From assembly GCA_013399015.1 (NCBI GenBank), contig VWZX01001131.1, forward strand, positions 1,498,812 to 1,562,811: DNA of 64,000 nucleotides, in the 5' to 3' direction. The translations under genes were made by a program, and so were the position numbers. The DNA is from Galbula dea. Its lineage: Eukaryota; Chordata; Aves; Piciformes; Galbulidae. The notes beneath the pieces were generated by a model, which was given only the letters and a program-made list of their open reading frames with translations, was not told where the DNA came from and did no database searches. Positions 1 to 10,600 of this stretch are shown here, piece by piece; the first letter of the stretch is position 1; each line of letters starts with the position of its first letter.

Positions 1-47
1 GGTCAAGCATATGGTTAAGATTTCTTGTGTTTCTTTGTGTTTTGCAG

Positions 48-138
48 AGTGCAGTAGTAGGAGCTGAACATAAGAGACCAAATTCCCTTTTTGTAGTGGT
101 AGTGTCTACCTGTGGCAATAGTGAATCTATGGCTAACT
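48..138 (+). CDS. candidate internal coding exon, gene unknown
   Basis: Seen: a long pyrimidine-rich run ends in TTTTGCAG at 40-47, and a good donor (GTAAGC) begins at 139. The 91 bases between them are open in the frame that starts at the first base (SAVVGAEHKRPNSLF...), a 30-codon stretch that leaves one base over at the donor (phase 0 in, phase 1 out). The next exon-like segment, at 2039-2128, needs exactly that phase. I do not recognise the peptide and see no named domain. It could be one internal exon of a plus-strand gene that begins left of the window. The alternative is a pseudo-exon, which is common in vertebrate introns. The consistent phase is the only reason to rank it above chance. 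Confidence 0.25.
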
Positions 139-2038
139 GTAAGCTTCTCCTTTAAGTAGCAATTAAGTTTTCTCAGTTCAGTGATTTGTTTCCATACTTC
201 TAAAAATGCTTTGGGGAATCAATTTTCATAAAAAAAGAACTAAAAAGATATGAAGGATTGCAAAGGGAACTTAACAATCCTTCCTCTTCCAAATATGGTC
301 ATAACACTGGAATCTTCTCCCTTAGCTAAACAACCTGTCATCACAAATCCAAAACTAGATGTGTATATGTACCCCCATGTACACAGACTTACTCTTATAT
401 AAGCAGTTACACACTTTCAGATTCAATAACTTTTTGTATTTTACAGATTGTTAGGAAGAAAATGATTTCCCTCTCTATCATCTATCTTCACACACATGAA
501 GGGAAGCCCCATGATTCCTTCTCTCTTACACTTTTCTCACCTTTTTTCCCTTCTGCTTCTCATCATTGCCACATACATTAAACTTGGATGGGATAGGCTG
601 AGAAGCTGGGAACTCTGCTGCTCAGGCCTTATACATGTCAGCCCTCTACTCCATCTCTGCTTCATCTCAGCTGTGCTTTATGTTCCTTTGGCTAGCCAGC
701 AAGTTAACTTGCAGGCATTTCCTAGATCCCTGCTGAATTCTTGCTCTTGAATTTTATTTTTTTTTCTCATTAGAAGATGATTTGTTGTCACTGTCTCCTG
801 TGAAGCTGCTCTGAGGCTCACTCACACTGGTACTCTCAAATCCCCATTAGATTAACTGAGCTAGCTCCTAGTCCCCCCTTTGACTACTTCCTAGCATTCT
901 GGCTCTCAGTGTCCCATAGCAGACTTAGTCAGTGCTGTCTCTATGTATGAGGATGAAGTGGGTGAGTTGCTGGCGTGATCTGTGTTTCAGATATGCTGCT
1001 TTGTGGAAAGTTCTTCTCAGGTGGCTCTACCTGTAGGATGGAGCAGCTTGTCAAATTGTGCTGAGGTCTGCACTAGCCTCAGGACTTTCCCAGCTGGTCT
1101 GTGCTAACAGAAAAGTCTCCAGTTTAGATATAGCCTGAGAGGTACCATCTCTCCTTGAAGACTGCATGTTGTCTCTCCCAGTGGTGATCTGTAGAAATTA
1201 TTATCACCAACAACTAGCATTAGTGGAAGCTTGTAAAGTGTACAGGTTTTCACTTGTTTGTTAAGATTTGAACTGGGCTCATTGAAGTGCAGTGATATTT
1301 TGTCTTCCTCTCTTATGTTTAACTGCCCATCTTTGTTGCATTACTGTAAGAAAACATTCTAAACTTTAATTTTTGGGATATGGATGTTCTAGATTTACTA
1401 AATAGGGCCTACAGTGCTTGCCTTGGCACATTTCAGGAACATTTTTAATGTTCTGGTTCTATCAGCTTTCTCCTAGCTGTGTACCACACCCTTTCCTTTG
1501 AGAGACATCAAGATTGTTCCCCTGCCCCATTTCAAGACCTGAATAATTCTACAAAATTAATGCATGATGTCACCTATGGGTAGAAAGAAGCCATTATGTC
1601 CCTCATCACTATATTAATCACTGAATTATTCAGCTCACTCTCAACCTCCATACAAATATATCATATTTCATACAATTTCTGTCAGTTGATATTTTTAGTG
1701 GATAAATATCAGCCAGCAAAATAAACATTTACATTCCAAAGTATGAAATAGAAAGTAGGAAAATAAATTTGATTCCTCATATTCATTTCAGTTGCCCAAG
1801 TATTTTCCTCAGTTTGTGTCTAGTCTTTTGTGTAGCCATATTTCTGTAAATCCTAAACCCATCAGTTTTGTTCTGTGCTGTTCAACACAAAGTGAAAATA
1901 TCAGCCCTAAGCTAATAAGCCAGTGAGTAACTTTCCTCTCTCTCAAACAGCAAGATATTTAGAAGAAGGTATGTATTTCTGTGTATTTTTTAACTACAAA
2001 ATATTTCTTCCAGGAAAGTAAAATTTCTCTAATTGCAG

Positions 2039-2128
2039 CAATGGGCACAGGTTGTAGTAAAACAAGAGTACAGATGATTACAGTTCTGCACAAAGTGAAT
2101 GGAAGTTTGTTTCCTCATAGTGCAGCAG
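2039..2128 (+). CDS. candidate coding exon with MGTGCS motif, gene unknown
   Basis: Seen: the acceptor TTTCTCTAATTGCAG ends at 2038 and a near-ideal donor CAG|GTAAGG follows 2128. The 90-base segment is open. If entered in phase 1 from the segment at 48-138 it reads S-MGTGCSKTRVQMITVL... and leaves in phase 1, so it is symmetric. The ATG at 2041 has G at -3 and G at +4, and the residues MGTGCS would fit an N-myristoylation signal (Gly2, Ser6) with a palmitoylatable Cys5 if translation started here. Both readings use the same frame. The peptide resembles nothing I can name, and a pseudo-exon remains possible. Confidence 0.28.
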
Positions 2129-2583
2129 GTAAGGAAAACACATAAAACCTCTTAGTTGAAAAGAAACTATGTTTCTGCAGAAATGCATAGCTTTTACTTT
2201 TACAAAAAGCGCTTGTCATCGATTTTCTTACTTAGCTTCACTTAAGAAAATCAAGTGCAAGAAGAGTGAATTGAATGGAAAACAGAAATAATACAGTTTT
2301 CTGTGGAGAAAACAGTGGAGGATTAGAAGCCTTTCAGAGACATTTTTACTCTTCTCTTCTACTTCAGCATTTACTACCATGCTTCATTTCATATCTCAAA
2401 GCTGGATTGTAGTCTACAGCAATCCTTGAAAGGATTTTTTTTTTTCTTTTTTCTAATTTTTGATTTGAAAAATTTGGAGTCAGTGCTTCATAAAGTGGTA
2501 AATACCTTGCAAGAACCATGGGTTGAGAACATGCCTCCTTGATAGGAGCATGTCATCAAAGTATCTGAATCACATCATAAAAT

Positions 2584-3640
2584 AATAGAATCATTTGGGT
2601 TCAAAAAGACAACTTAATGATCATCAAGTCCAACTATTAACCTAGCATTGCCAAGCCCACCACTAAACCATGTCCTTAAGTGCCACATCTACACATTTTA
2701 AGTACTGCCAGGAATGGCGACTCAATCACTTCCCTGGGCAGTCTGTTCCAGTGCTTGACAACCCACTTGGTGAAGAATTATTTCCTCATATCCAACCTGA
2801 AGCTCCCCTGGCACAACCTGAAGCCGTTTCTTCTTGTCCCATTGCTTGTTACTTGGGAGGAGAGACCAACCCCCACCTCACTCCAACCTCCTTTCAGGTA
2901 TTTGTAGAGAGCAAGAAGGTCTCAGCTGAGCCTTCTTTTCTTCAGACTAAAGAACTCCAGTTCCCTCACAAGACTTGTGCTCTAGGTCCTTCACCAGCAT
3001 CATTGCTCTTCTCTGGTCACATTCCAGCACCTCAATGTCTTTCTTGTAGTGTAGGACCCAAAACTAAACCCAGTATTCAAGGTGTGGTCTCACCAGTGCC
3101 AAGTACAGAGGGATGATCACTGCCCTAGTCCTGCTGCCCACAGTAGTGCTGATCCAAGCTAGGATGCTGTTGGCCTTCTTAGCCACCTGGGCACACTGCT
3201 GGCTTGTGTTCAGCCACCATCAACCATCACTTGGACCTCATCCCATTGGCCTTGGCCCATCAACTCAGACTGCCTAGATCCCTCTGCAGAGCCTCCCTGC
3301 CCTCAAGCAGATCAACACTTTTACCCAACTTGGTGTCATGTGCAAATTTACTGATGGTGCTCTCAATCCCCTTATCAAGATCATTGATAAAGGTATTAAA
3401 AAGAACTGGCTCCAATACTGAGCCCTGTGGAACACCACTTGTGACTGGCCACCAACTGAGTTTAAATCCACTCACCATAGCTCTTTGGGCCAAGCAATCC
3501 AGCCAGTTTCTTACCCAGTGAAGAGTACACCTGTCCAAGCCGTGAGAGGCCAGTTTCTCCAGGAGAGGGCTGTGGGAAATGGTGTCAAAGGCTTTACTGA
3601 AATCCAGGTAAACACCAAACATAGCCTGACATACAACCTG
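2584..3640 (-). mobile_element. CR1 LINE, 5'-truncated, minus strand
   Basis: The left edge reads AATAATAGAATCATTTGGGTT, the reverse complement of a CR1 3' end. It is followed by the conserved CR1 3' region (GATCATCAAGTCCAACT..., then the segment about the square-off to CACTTCCCTGGGCAGTCTGTTCCAG). Further right, the minus strand encodes part of the CR1 reverse transcriptase (3260-3622). CR1 is the dominant non-LTR retrotransposon of birds; full copies are several kilobases, so this copy of about 1 kb keeps only the 3' end, the usual outcome of incomplete reverse transcription. The right edge is approximate, because similarity fades after about 3,625. Numerous mutations and an interrupted reading frame show an old, immobile copy. 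Confidence 0.9.
3260..3622 (-). pseudogene. decayed CR1 reverse-transcriptase fragment
   Basis: This 120-codon minus-strand frame carries recognisable blocks of a non-LTR reverse transcriptase, in order: LDFSKAFDTISH (palm motif with a catalytic aspartate) near residues 6-17, SGVPQGSVLEPVLFN (template and primer-grip region) in the middle, and FAHDTKLG near residue 95. The last block corresponds to the F/Y-A-D-D active site, and one of its two aspartates is replaced by histidine, so this copy cannot be catalytically active. The N-terminal endonuclease and most of the palm are missing. In intact CR1 the protein copies its own RNA at the nick; here it is a fossil. Recognition rests on motif memory of the family, and the match is strong. 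Confidence 0.88.
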
Positions 3641-3704
3641 GAGGAATTAGTCTGTTTAGAAGATTGCTTACTGCCAGTCTTCTTCTTATGGCATATAATG
3701 AAGC

Positions 3705-3757
3705 ATGGAACTAGATGATCTTTAAGGTCCCTTCCAACCTGAGCCTTTCTATAGTTC
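3705..3757 (+). mobile_element. short CR1 3' tail, plus strand
   Basis: TGGAACTAGATGATCTTTAAGGTCCCTTCCAACCTGAGCC is split here as GGAACTAGATGATCTTTAAG followed by GTCCCTTCCAACC, the last 50 or so bases of a plus-strand CR1. The expected ATTCTATG tail is degenerate (CTTTCTATAG). It lies about 80 bases from the truncated end of the minus-strand CR1, so two CR1 insertions sit in opposite orientation. The short length is consistent with an extreme 5' truncation or later erosion. Confidence 0.75.
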
Positions 3758-3759
3758 AA

Positions 3760-6700
3760 AGAAGAAGTGAAATCAGTGGCAGTCTGGTATCACTGAAAAA
3801 GAAGGTATTTCAAGCATAAAGATTACAGGTTCAGGGATTTTTTCCAGTAAGGACCCAGAAGATTGAATTAATTTCTGAAGTAAATCTAAATGGTTTACTT
3901 TGAAAATCAGATTGAAAACCTCAACCTCTTGCACAAGAGGTTGCTTTCTTGTTTTCTCTTGCTTTCTTGTTTCATTTGGGTTTGACATACCACAAGAGTC
4001 AGCTACTTTTATGTTCACATTTCAAAGCAGATGGTACTCAGGGTAAATCAGTACATACACATGAATTTTCTTCACAGTTAAAAGATAGCTACTTCTGGAT
4101 TTAATCGTAGTTCCTAGTTATCAGTACAGAGCAAAACTATGGCACAGTTGTGAGAGGTAATGAAGATTCAGCTCAGTGGAATACAGTTACCCAGATCAGT
4201 TATTTCTCTATTCATCTTTCATTTTCTCATGCATACTAGACTCAAGTTTTGGATCTTGTTCAAGGAATGGCAATTCTAGGAGCACTAAACTTGTGAGTTC
4301 ATGAGTTCATGAATACTGTCAATCACTACACAACCAAGGGTATGAGAGCTTCATTTTTAGAGCTCTTGTTCCTGGCACCATGTAATTACATCAAAATTAA
4401 ATTTTTAATTTCACAGGTTTTTTTCTTCCTAATGGTTGCTAATAAAGGCATGAAAACATGACCCAGATGTGCTTCCTCCCATGATGTCTGCTTTCAGGAT
4501 AAACCAAAACTGCTACAAGATAAACCCAGTATGGATATTCTGGGAGTCAGGTCTCTTAAGTAACTTTGTGCATAATACTTTGTGCCTAAGGGGGGAGAGA
4601 ATTTTACAGCCAGCTCAGCCTGCAAAGTGTGCAGATACATGCTTCAGCATTTTCACTAAATAGTAAAAACAACTGTGAAGGATTAAACAGTGCTGATTTC
4701 TCTTGCTTTCTAAGAGGGTCTGTGGTGTCCCATCTCTGCCAAAATGGGAGCAATTCCAAGCAAAACCATGAAAGCCTCATGTCCTGATGTGCCCAGGACT
4801 TTTGACAGGTCGAGTCCAACTGTGTAGCCACAATTACATAGTGCTCCTGGTGAGGATCAGTTATGTCCTGCTACATACATGAAATCCATGGACATGGACC
4901 AGAACACAAGGGATATAGTGTCCAGCTCAATCATGCCATGATATTCATTATAACAAAATTAAAAGTCATCAGTGAGAGAGACACAATTTTGCCCAAAATC
5001 TAAGGCTTCTAAGAATTATTGTGAATTGTACTATCTTCTTTTCTGTGTACAAGATAGTTTTCTTGACCTGACTTCACTGATATGAAGGTGCAAGAAGATA
5101 CACATTAAGAAGCAAAATAGCAACTAGCTAGTGAAATATTTAGCAAAACTAAACCAATCCACTGCAACCCTAGAAGCTAAAAAACTATCATATTTTTCTT
5201 TTCAAAATATTTTTTAAGTTGTCCAATAATACACAAGTAGATGTAATTTCTAAATGAAGTAGCTTATTAGAACAGCTGGTGTCACACACAAAACCTGGAA
5301 GTGAATATTATCTTTAAGTTCTGCTTTTTTTCAAGTGCTTTGAAATACATGGTCTCAGATGACTAATATAGGAATTGGAGACAGTAAGCTTTATAGATTT
5401 TATCTACTGTTTAAATTTATGTCCAGTTTTTAAATTCACTAGAAGTAAACATCCATTTGCCAACTCTGGGAACAAATACTTCAAGTATCAGAAAATTTGC
5501 TGTAATCTTGGCTCTGTGATGTAACAGCTAAACCTGATACACCGAAAATAAAAATACTGTAACTTCTGTTAAAATTCCCTGCATTACAGATGAATAAGCT
5601 GGTCTGCTTTTATATTTGTAGTATATACTCTGATTAATGGAAATTTAAATATTACTTCTGTCATCTTTTTCATTTCACTTTCCTTTTGTTGTAACTCCTG
5701 ACCTCTGAGGGAGAAATGATTTTTGAAGCCTTCTGCAGCCTCGGCTGGTAGGATAGCACTAAAATCTATGCTGCTGCTGAAAAACATCCTCTGTCTCTAG
5801 CTGCAGAAGCTAGCTGCCTAATCCCAGAGAATTAACAGATCATATAAAATGGACAGTTAAAGAACTCCTGGACAATATTGGAAGCACTGTCAGCCTTCCC
5901 CTCTGCCTATGGGTTCCTTACTGATCTCTGCTCCAGTGGCCTACCTCAAGACTCTCACCAGATGTGATCAGCTGGGTTTCAGACTCAGGGCAGTGGTGAC
6001 ACAGAGAGCCCATTCATCCCATTGCAGAGTGCATGGACAACTCTAAACCCCCAGGTGGAATCTCCAGGCAGCTCAGAGCCCCATCTGGTAACCATTTGGA
6101 TGATGTGAACCCAACCAGTGTTTGAAACTGCTTCCTCCTTCTTTCACTATGCACCATTGTTGTGATGAGACATCATGACTGATGTGAAGCCCAAAGCTTA
6201 TTTCATGTTATAGCATCAGCAGCAAATAGTTTTTCCAGCCTTCTTAGAAGCTTCAAGGATACTTGAATGTGGAAGCTTTCAATTTGCATCAAAACTTTAG
6301 ATAAATGCATAGACAGATAGGTTTAAGTATCTGTAACATAATTTATTTCAAAAATTTATAGGAAAGCAACTAGCTATTTACCAGTTGGTTAACATTATTG
6401 AATATAGCTGTCAGTGAAAGGCATCTAAATTATAGTTCTATCCTGGTGTTTGATGGTTTGTACCAGAATGGGAACAGAAAAAATATTTCCACCACTGGAC
6501 AGTAGTATCTTTCAGCTTTCATTTTACTAATTGTTATTGTATTATAGAATACAATAAATGAGAGGAACTCAGAAGATTTTCTAGACACTTCTTTTACTGT
6601 TCCTGTAAGATATGTTACTTTATGTAGTATTTAAGCTTACTCACGTAATGCCAAGTTCCCCCAAATTTTAATCAATTTGTTCATCAGATTGCTGAAGAAA

Positions 6701-7545
6701 TAGGTTTGAAAACAGGAAAAATTATTATATAATCAGGAAATAAATGAGTCATATTTGCTGCCCTAAGGTCTAGACTGGAGTAGTGTGTGCTGTTGTACAC
6801 TCAAGAATCTTTCTTTGCTGGCCAATTGTAAAATGCATCTCTTGGTACATCAGGAGTCTCCCAGTTGTGTGCACAAAACATCAGCCTAAGTTGGTTGTGA
6901 AACCAAAGAGTAAGACTTTTAAATTAAAATTTTAACTAAAGGTTAGCTAGAATGAATTGGATAAAAAATGAGACTTTGTAAATACAGAGAAGATTACAGT
7001 AGTCCTATGGAAATCTTGAGAAACAAATGCTGCCTTTAAAAAGGTGAAGTGAGGATCAGAAATTAGGATTTACCAATTCAGAATTTATCTACTTAAGATC
7101 TTGCATCTAAACACAGGGAAATCTTCAGAGCTTTAGGTCCACTATGGGACCCATAGGTAACAGTAGTCTCCTTACAGACAAAGAAAGCCTTAGTCTAAAA
7201 TGCCAAGAAAAAGTGCTGAAATGTGTAGCTTGGAATCAGAGCTGTCACCACCAAGTTTCTTCAGGAAAACACCTGAATTTAATTCATTCCCTGAAAACAA
7301 CCTTCACAAGTATGCTTTTCACCATGAGGCAGATCTTGAGCTAGAAGTAGCCTGTTATCAGCTACAGTTCAGGTATATTTCACTGCAGTAGAAATCCACT
7401 AAAGGATGTACAGAGTTTACATCAAAATAAATATAAAAGCTTTTAGGGTGATATTCCAATACAGTCAACCCCTACCTCAATTTTATGTCAAATTTCAGTA
7501 TTTTAGCTTTCTCCTAATCCTAACCTGTATACACCTTCCCATGGC
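3760..7545. other. AT-rich unique DNA without recognisable genes
   Basis: I find no gene or RNA. Small structures only: a palindrome with 10-base arms at 3922-3943, an imperfect tandem duplication of a TTGCTTTCTTGTTT unit at about 3941-3976, and a tandem GAGTTCAT pair near 4290-4310. Short open frames here look like chance frames. Confidence 0.5.
3922..3943. repeat. short palindrome, 10-bp arms
   Basis: CAACCTCTTG, then CA, then CAAGAGGTTG is a perfect inverted repeat with a two-base centre. It stands next to the T-rich tandem duplication at about 3941-3976. No known regulatory element matches it. It may be accidental or a small cruciform-prone site. Confidence 0.7.
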
Positions 7546-7569
7546 ACTCAGTAGAGTATATAACATGGG

Positions 7570-7652
7570 AAACACTCCTGCATGTTTAAAGGCCTAAGAG
7601 CTAGGAATTAGAACTGGTTGGCTCTTAGGCCTTTAAATATGCAGGAGCGTTT
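7570..7652. repeat. near-perfect 32-bp inverted repeat (hairpin)
   Basis: The left arm 7570-7601 (begins AAACACTCCTGCATG) and the right arm 7621-7652 (ends CATATTTAAAGG... when read on the other strand) are reverse complements at 30 of 32 positions, around a 19-base loop. As plus-strand RNA one of the two differences is a G:U pair, leaving a single A:C mismatch. A further 8-base pairing (7550-7557 with 7659-7666, one wobble) lies outside an asymmetric internal loop, giving a possible fold of about 117 bases. Candidates are a small palindromic transposable element (MITE) or an unannotated hairpin RNA. No terminal motif or target-site duplication was evident, so the class is open. Confidence 0.9.
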
Positions 7653-7666
7653 CAGAGCACTCTGCT

Positions 7667-10600
7667 AAACAGCAATAAAACTTCAAGAACAACTAAACCC
7701 TGTTACACTTTGTCACTGCTGGTGCACTTAATAATAGCCCGCCAGAATCTGGTGCCAGGGTCATTTACACCAGCCTAAGCTCAGAGGCAGTGCCACAAGG
7801 GGAATCCTACCCTGCCCCAAGGTGTGCATTTTCCACAGTCTTCCTCAGGCTTGAGACTGGCATTTGAGCAGCCAGGAAATATGCCCGATGACAGAATTAA
7901 TCTGGCTAAAAATTATATCACCAGAAGTAAATAATTCATGTCAGAAATGTAGGCTGGAGTAGAATCCTTTCTTGAAAAATGTAGATCATTTTATCATGGT
8001 AGTGATCCCTAGGCTGGACCTTCTGTTCTTCATGGTTAATCTCATCCTGCCTGCTTTTTAGGAAGATCTACTTATTGAACAAGTCTGCTGTCTAATTATT
8101 TCAGGAATGGGTGGGCAACTACAGTGCAGAACATACTATACAGGAGCTGTTTTTATACTGGTCATGTGCTCAAACTTTGCATGAGGAAGAAAATTCTCAT
8201 TTGAAAGAGGATGTAAGACTTGAATTCAGATGGCCAAATTTTCTTGCTCTGGCCACTGAAGTCTCCTAACAATGAGCAATGGCATTTCAGTAGATTCTTA
8301 TTCTGAGAATGTTTTTGCATCATAAATTTGTTTTATATAAAAGGTACTGCCTAGAGAGCTTTTTAACTGTAAATAAAAGAGCATTTTGCAGGGATCTATA
8401 AAAGCATAACTCATAGGACAAATATTTCATTTGAGCTAATGCAAAAAATAATCTGCTATATTAGGTCATAAATGAAAATGAATATATAGAGTCTCTTGTC
8501 TCTGACTATTCCCATCACCAGAATATGAGCTACTTTGGCAGAGGCCTATGCAAAGAATAATCTCTCCTCAAAAAAGCTCAAGATAGTGATAGTGGGAATC
8601 TTACAAGCCAACAGTGGGAATAGACTCATCAGTATTTGTGTGGGCACGCACAAAGTCTGTCTGTGCTAAGCTTGGCTGAAGCTGCTGCTATGAGTCACTC
8701 ACAAATTTAAACAAAAAGTGTTGTGGAAGATTAAACAGAGACTGAATAAGGAGTTCACAGCCTTCACCATGTGTACTTAAGATCCTGTTCATTTTACTAC
8801 AGATTCACAGGGTGAACAAAACAAGGGAGCATTTAACAAGTGTTGAAGACAAGTGTCTTCAGGGTTCCAGGTTTTTCCTCATTCTCTCTTCTACTCCCTG
8901 CAGCAATTTGAAGGCATCTAAAATAATTTGTTTAAATAAGTGTTTTCTCATCAAAATCTCTCTTCATGTTGCAGTGCAGCTAGCTGAGCTATGTTGGTGA
9001 AGCAGAGATCAAAATTTAAGACTAGTCATTTTGAATGCTTATTGACAAATATTTTGCAAATGTAAGTCTCTTGTCATATTTCTTTCTGATTGAGGATAGC
9101 AAATAATCTTGAGAAAGGATGTCTTCAGGTTTGTAGTTGGAAAGACAGTGAGATGGGGCATTTCTGTCAGCTTGATATAAAACAAACAGGTAGAAAGCAG
9201 TAACAAGTGCTACTATAGCTGCGTTATTTCACTCTACCAGTAAGTGCTGGTAGTTCCTGAAGGATGTAGAAAGGAAGGGATTGATTCTTCACTATACCTA
9301 TTCTGGTTTTAGAGGTCTTTGATGTTCAAGGCCTGAATATTCTATTTGCAGAAACAGAGGGGTTTAAGATGTCTTTAGAAAATAAATATCATTTCAGATA
9401 CTGTGAAAAGGATTCTACCTTCTTTGCCTTTCAGGTGACTATGCTTGCACTGTGGATATGTTTGTCGGCTTCCCTTCTGGAAGTAACAAATGCAGGAGAT
9501 TGTTCCATTGTCTTGTAAATTAAATTATGTACTAGTTAGCTAAGATGTGACACCACCAGTGTGCTGCAGCACATAATTCAATCTGATTTCATTTTTCTCA
9601 TCTTTGTGTGCCACTCGTAAAATCCAGATGTATTGCCAAGCTCTTCAAACACATTCCCAGCAGCAACATGAGCTGAACAAGAGCCTCTCGTTCCTTGACA
9701 GACTCCTCAGGCAGCTGTGTGGGTGGCTTTGGAGTTTCTTTGTGGTCTTTCATGTGGTTGAGTTGCTGATGGGCTGTTTTGTCTGCTTTGCCCTCCCGGG
9801 TATCAGTTCCCTTTGATTTTGAGGAATTTACACATCTTTATCCATCTGAGAATACAGTTCTGTGTAAAACTCTTCTGAATTATGCAAAATGTACTTCTTC
9901 ATAAGAAGAATGTATCTTGTAAATCCCTGACCTGGATTACAGTTGGATTGCATGAAAACTCAAAATGTGACATTGAACATTTGAGTTCAGTTATTTATTT
10001 ATCTGTTTGTAATAAAGGGGGTCCTTAAAAAGCACAATCTGATTATAGTGCATGGAACTTCAACAGAGAAACAAAAAATAGAAGTTCAATGTTTTCCTGC
10101 AAAGTTTTTCAGTTGTGACTGCTGCATCCAAACAAATAATATGTATAAGAGGGTTGTGTAGAAGCAATGGCACTGAACTGTGTTTTTAAACATGCTCCCA
10201 AATATTCCAAAAACTGGCAAAATTTGAAGAGCCTTCTTGCTCTTCCTTCTCTTTGACCAGCTGCAACTCCTGCCTGTGCTCCCAAGAGGTTTGGGGCACC
10301 TTTCCTTTCTACCTGGTTGCAAAATGGTACCATATGTAATGACATTAGTTCTTATATTTGCTTAAAGAAAAAAAGGTATGCTATTTCCCTATGCATAATA
10401 GATAAAACAGAGTTAAACTGCATAGTTAAGATGCTGATGAAGATGTAAAAGGTAGTTAAGATTAGTCTTGGACTTCTGCAAATCTTTGCTTTGAACAGCT
10501 AACATATGACAAACTTTAGATATAAATTTGGAGTGTTTGTGCCACCTGATAGCTTGTTACCACTTGTTACTGAGCTGCAGACAGTTTTTTTTTCCCCTAG

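Larger units (their letters stand above)
1..2583. other. AT-rich unique DNA, left flank
   Basis: Apart from the two exon-like segments at 48-138 and 2039-2128, I see no recognisable gene, RNA or repeat. A third splice-bounded micro-segment lies at 1951-1968: the acceptor CTCTCTCAAACAG is followed by 18 bases and the donor GTATGT. It contains an in-frame stop in one phase and is too short to support. The T-rich runs near 2437-2460 are simple low-complexity sequence. Confidence 0.5.

Noticed and set aside
2670..3116. 148-codon plus-strand open frame
   Set aside because: It is the antisense reading of the CR1 3' region, not a gene.
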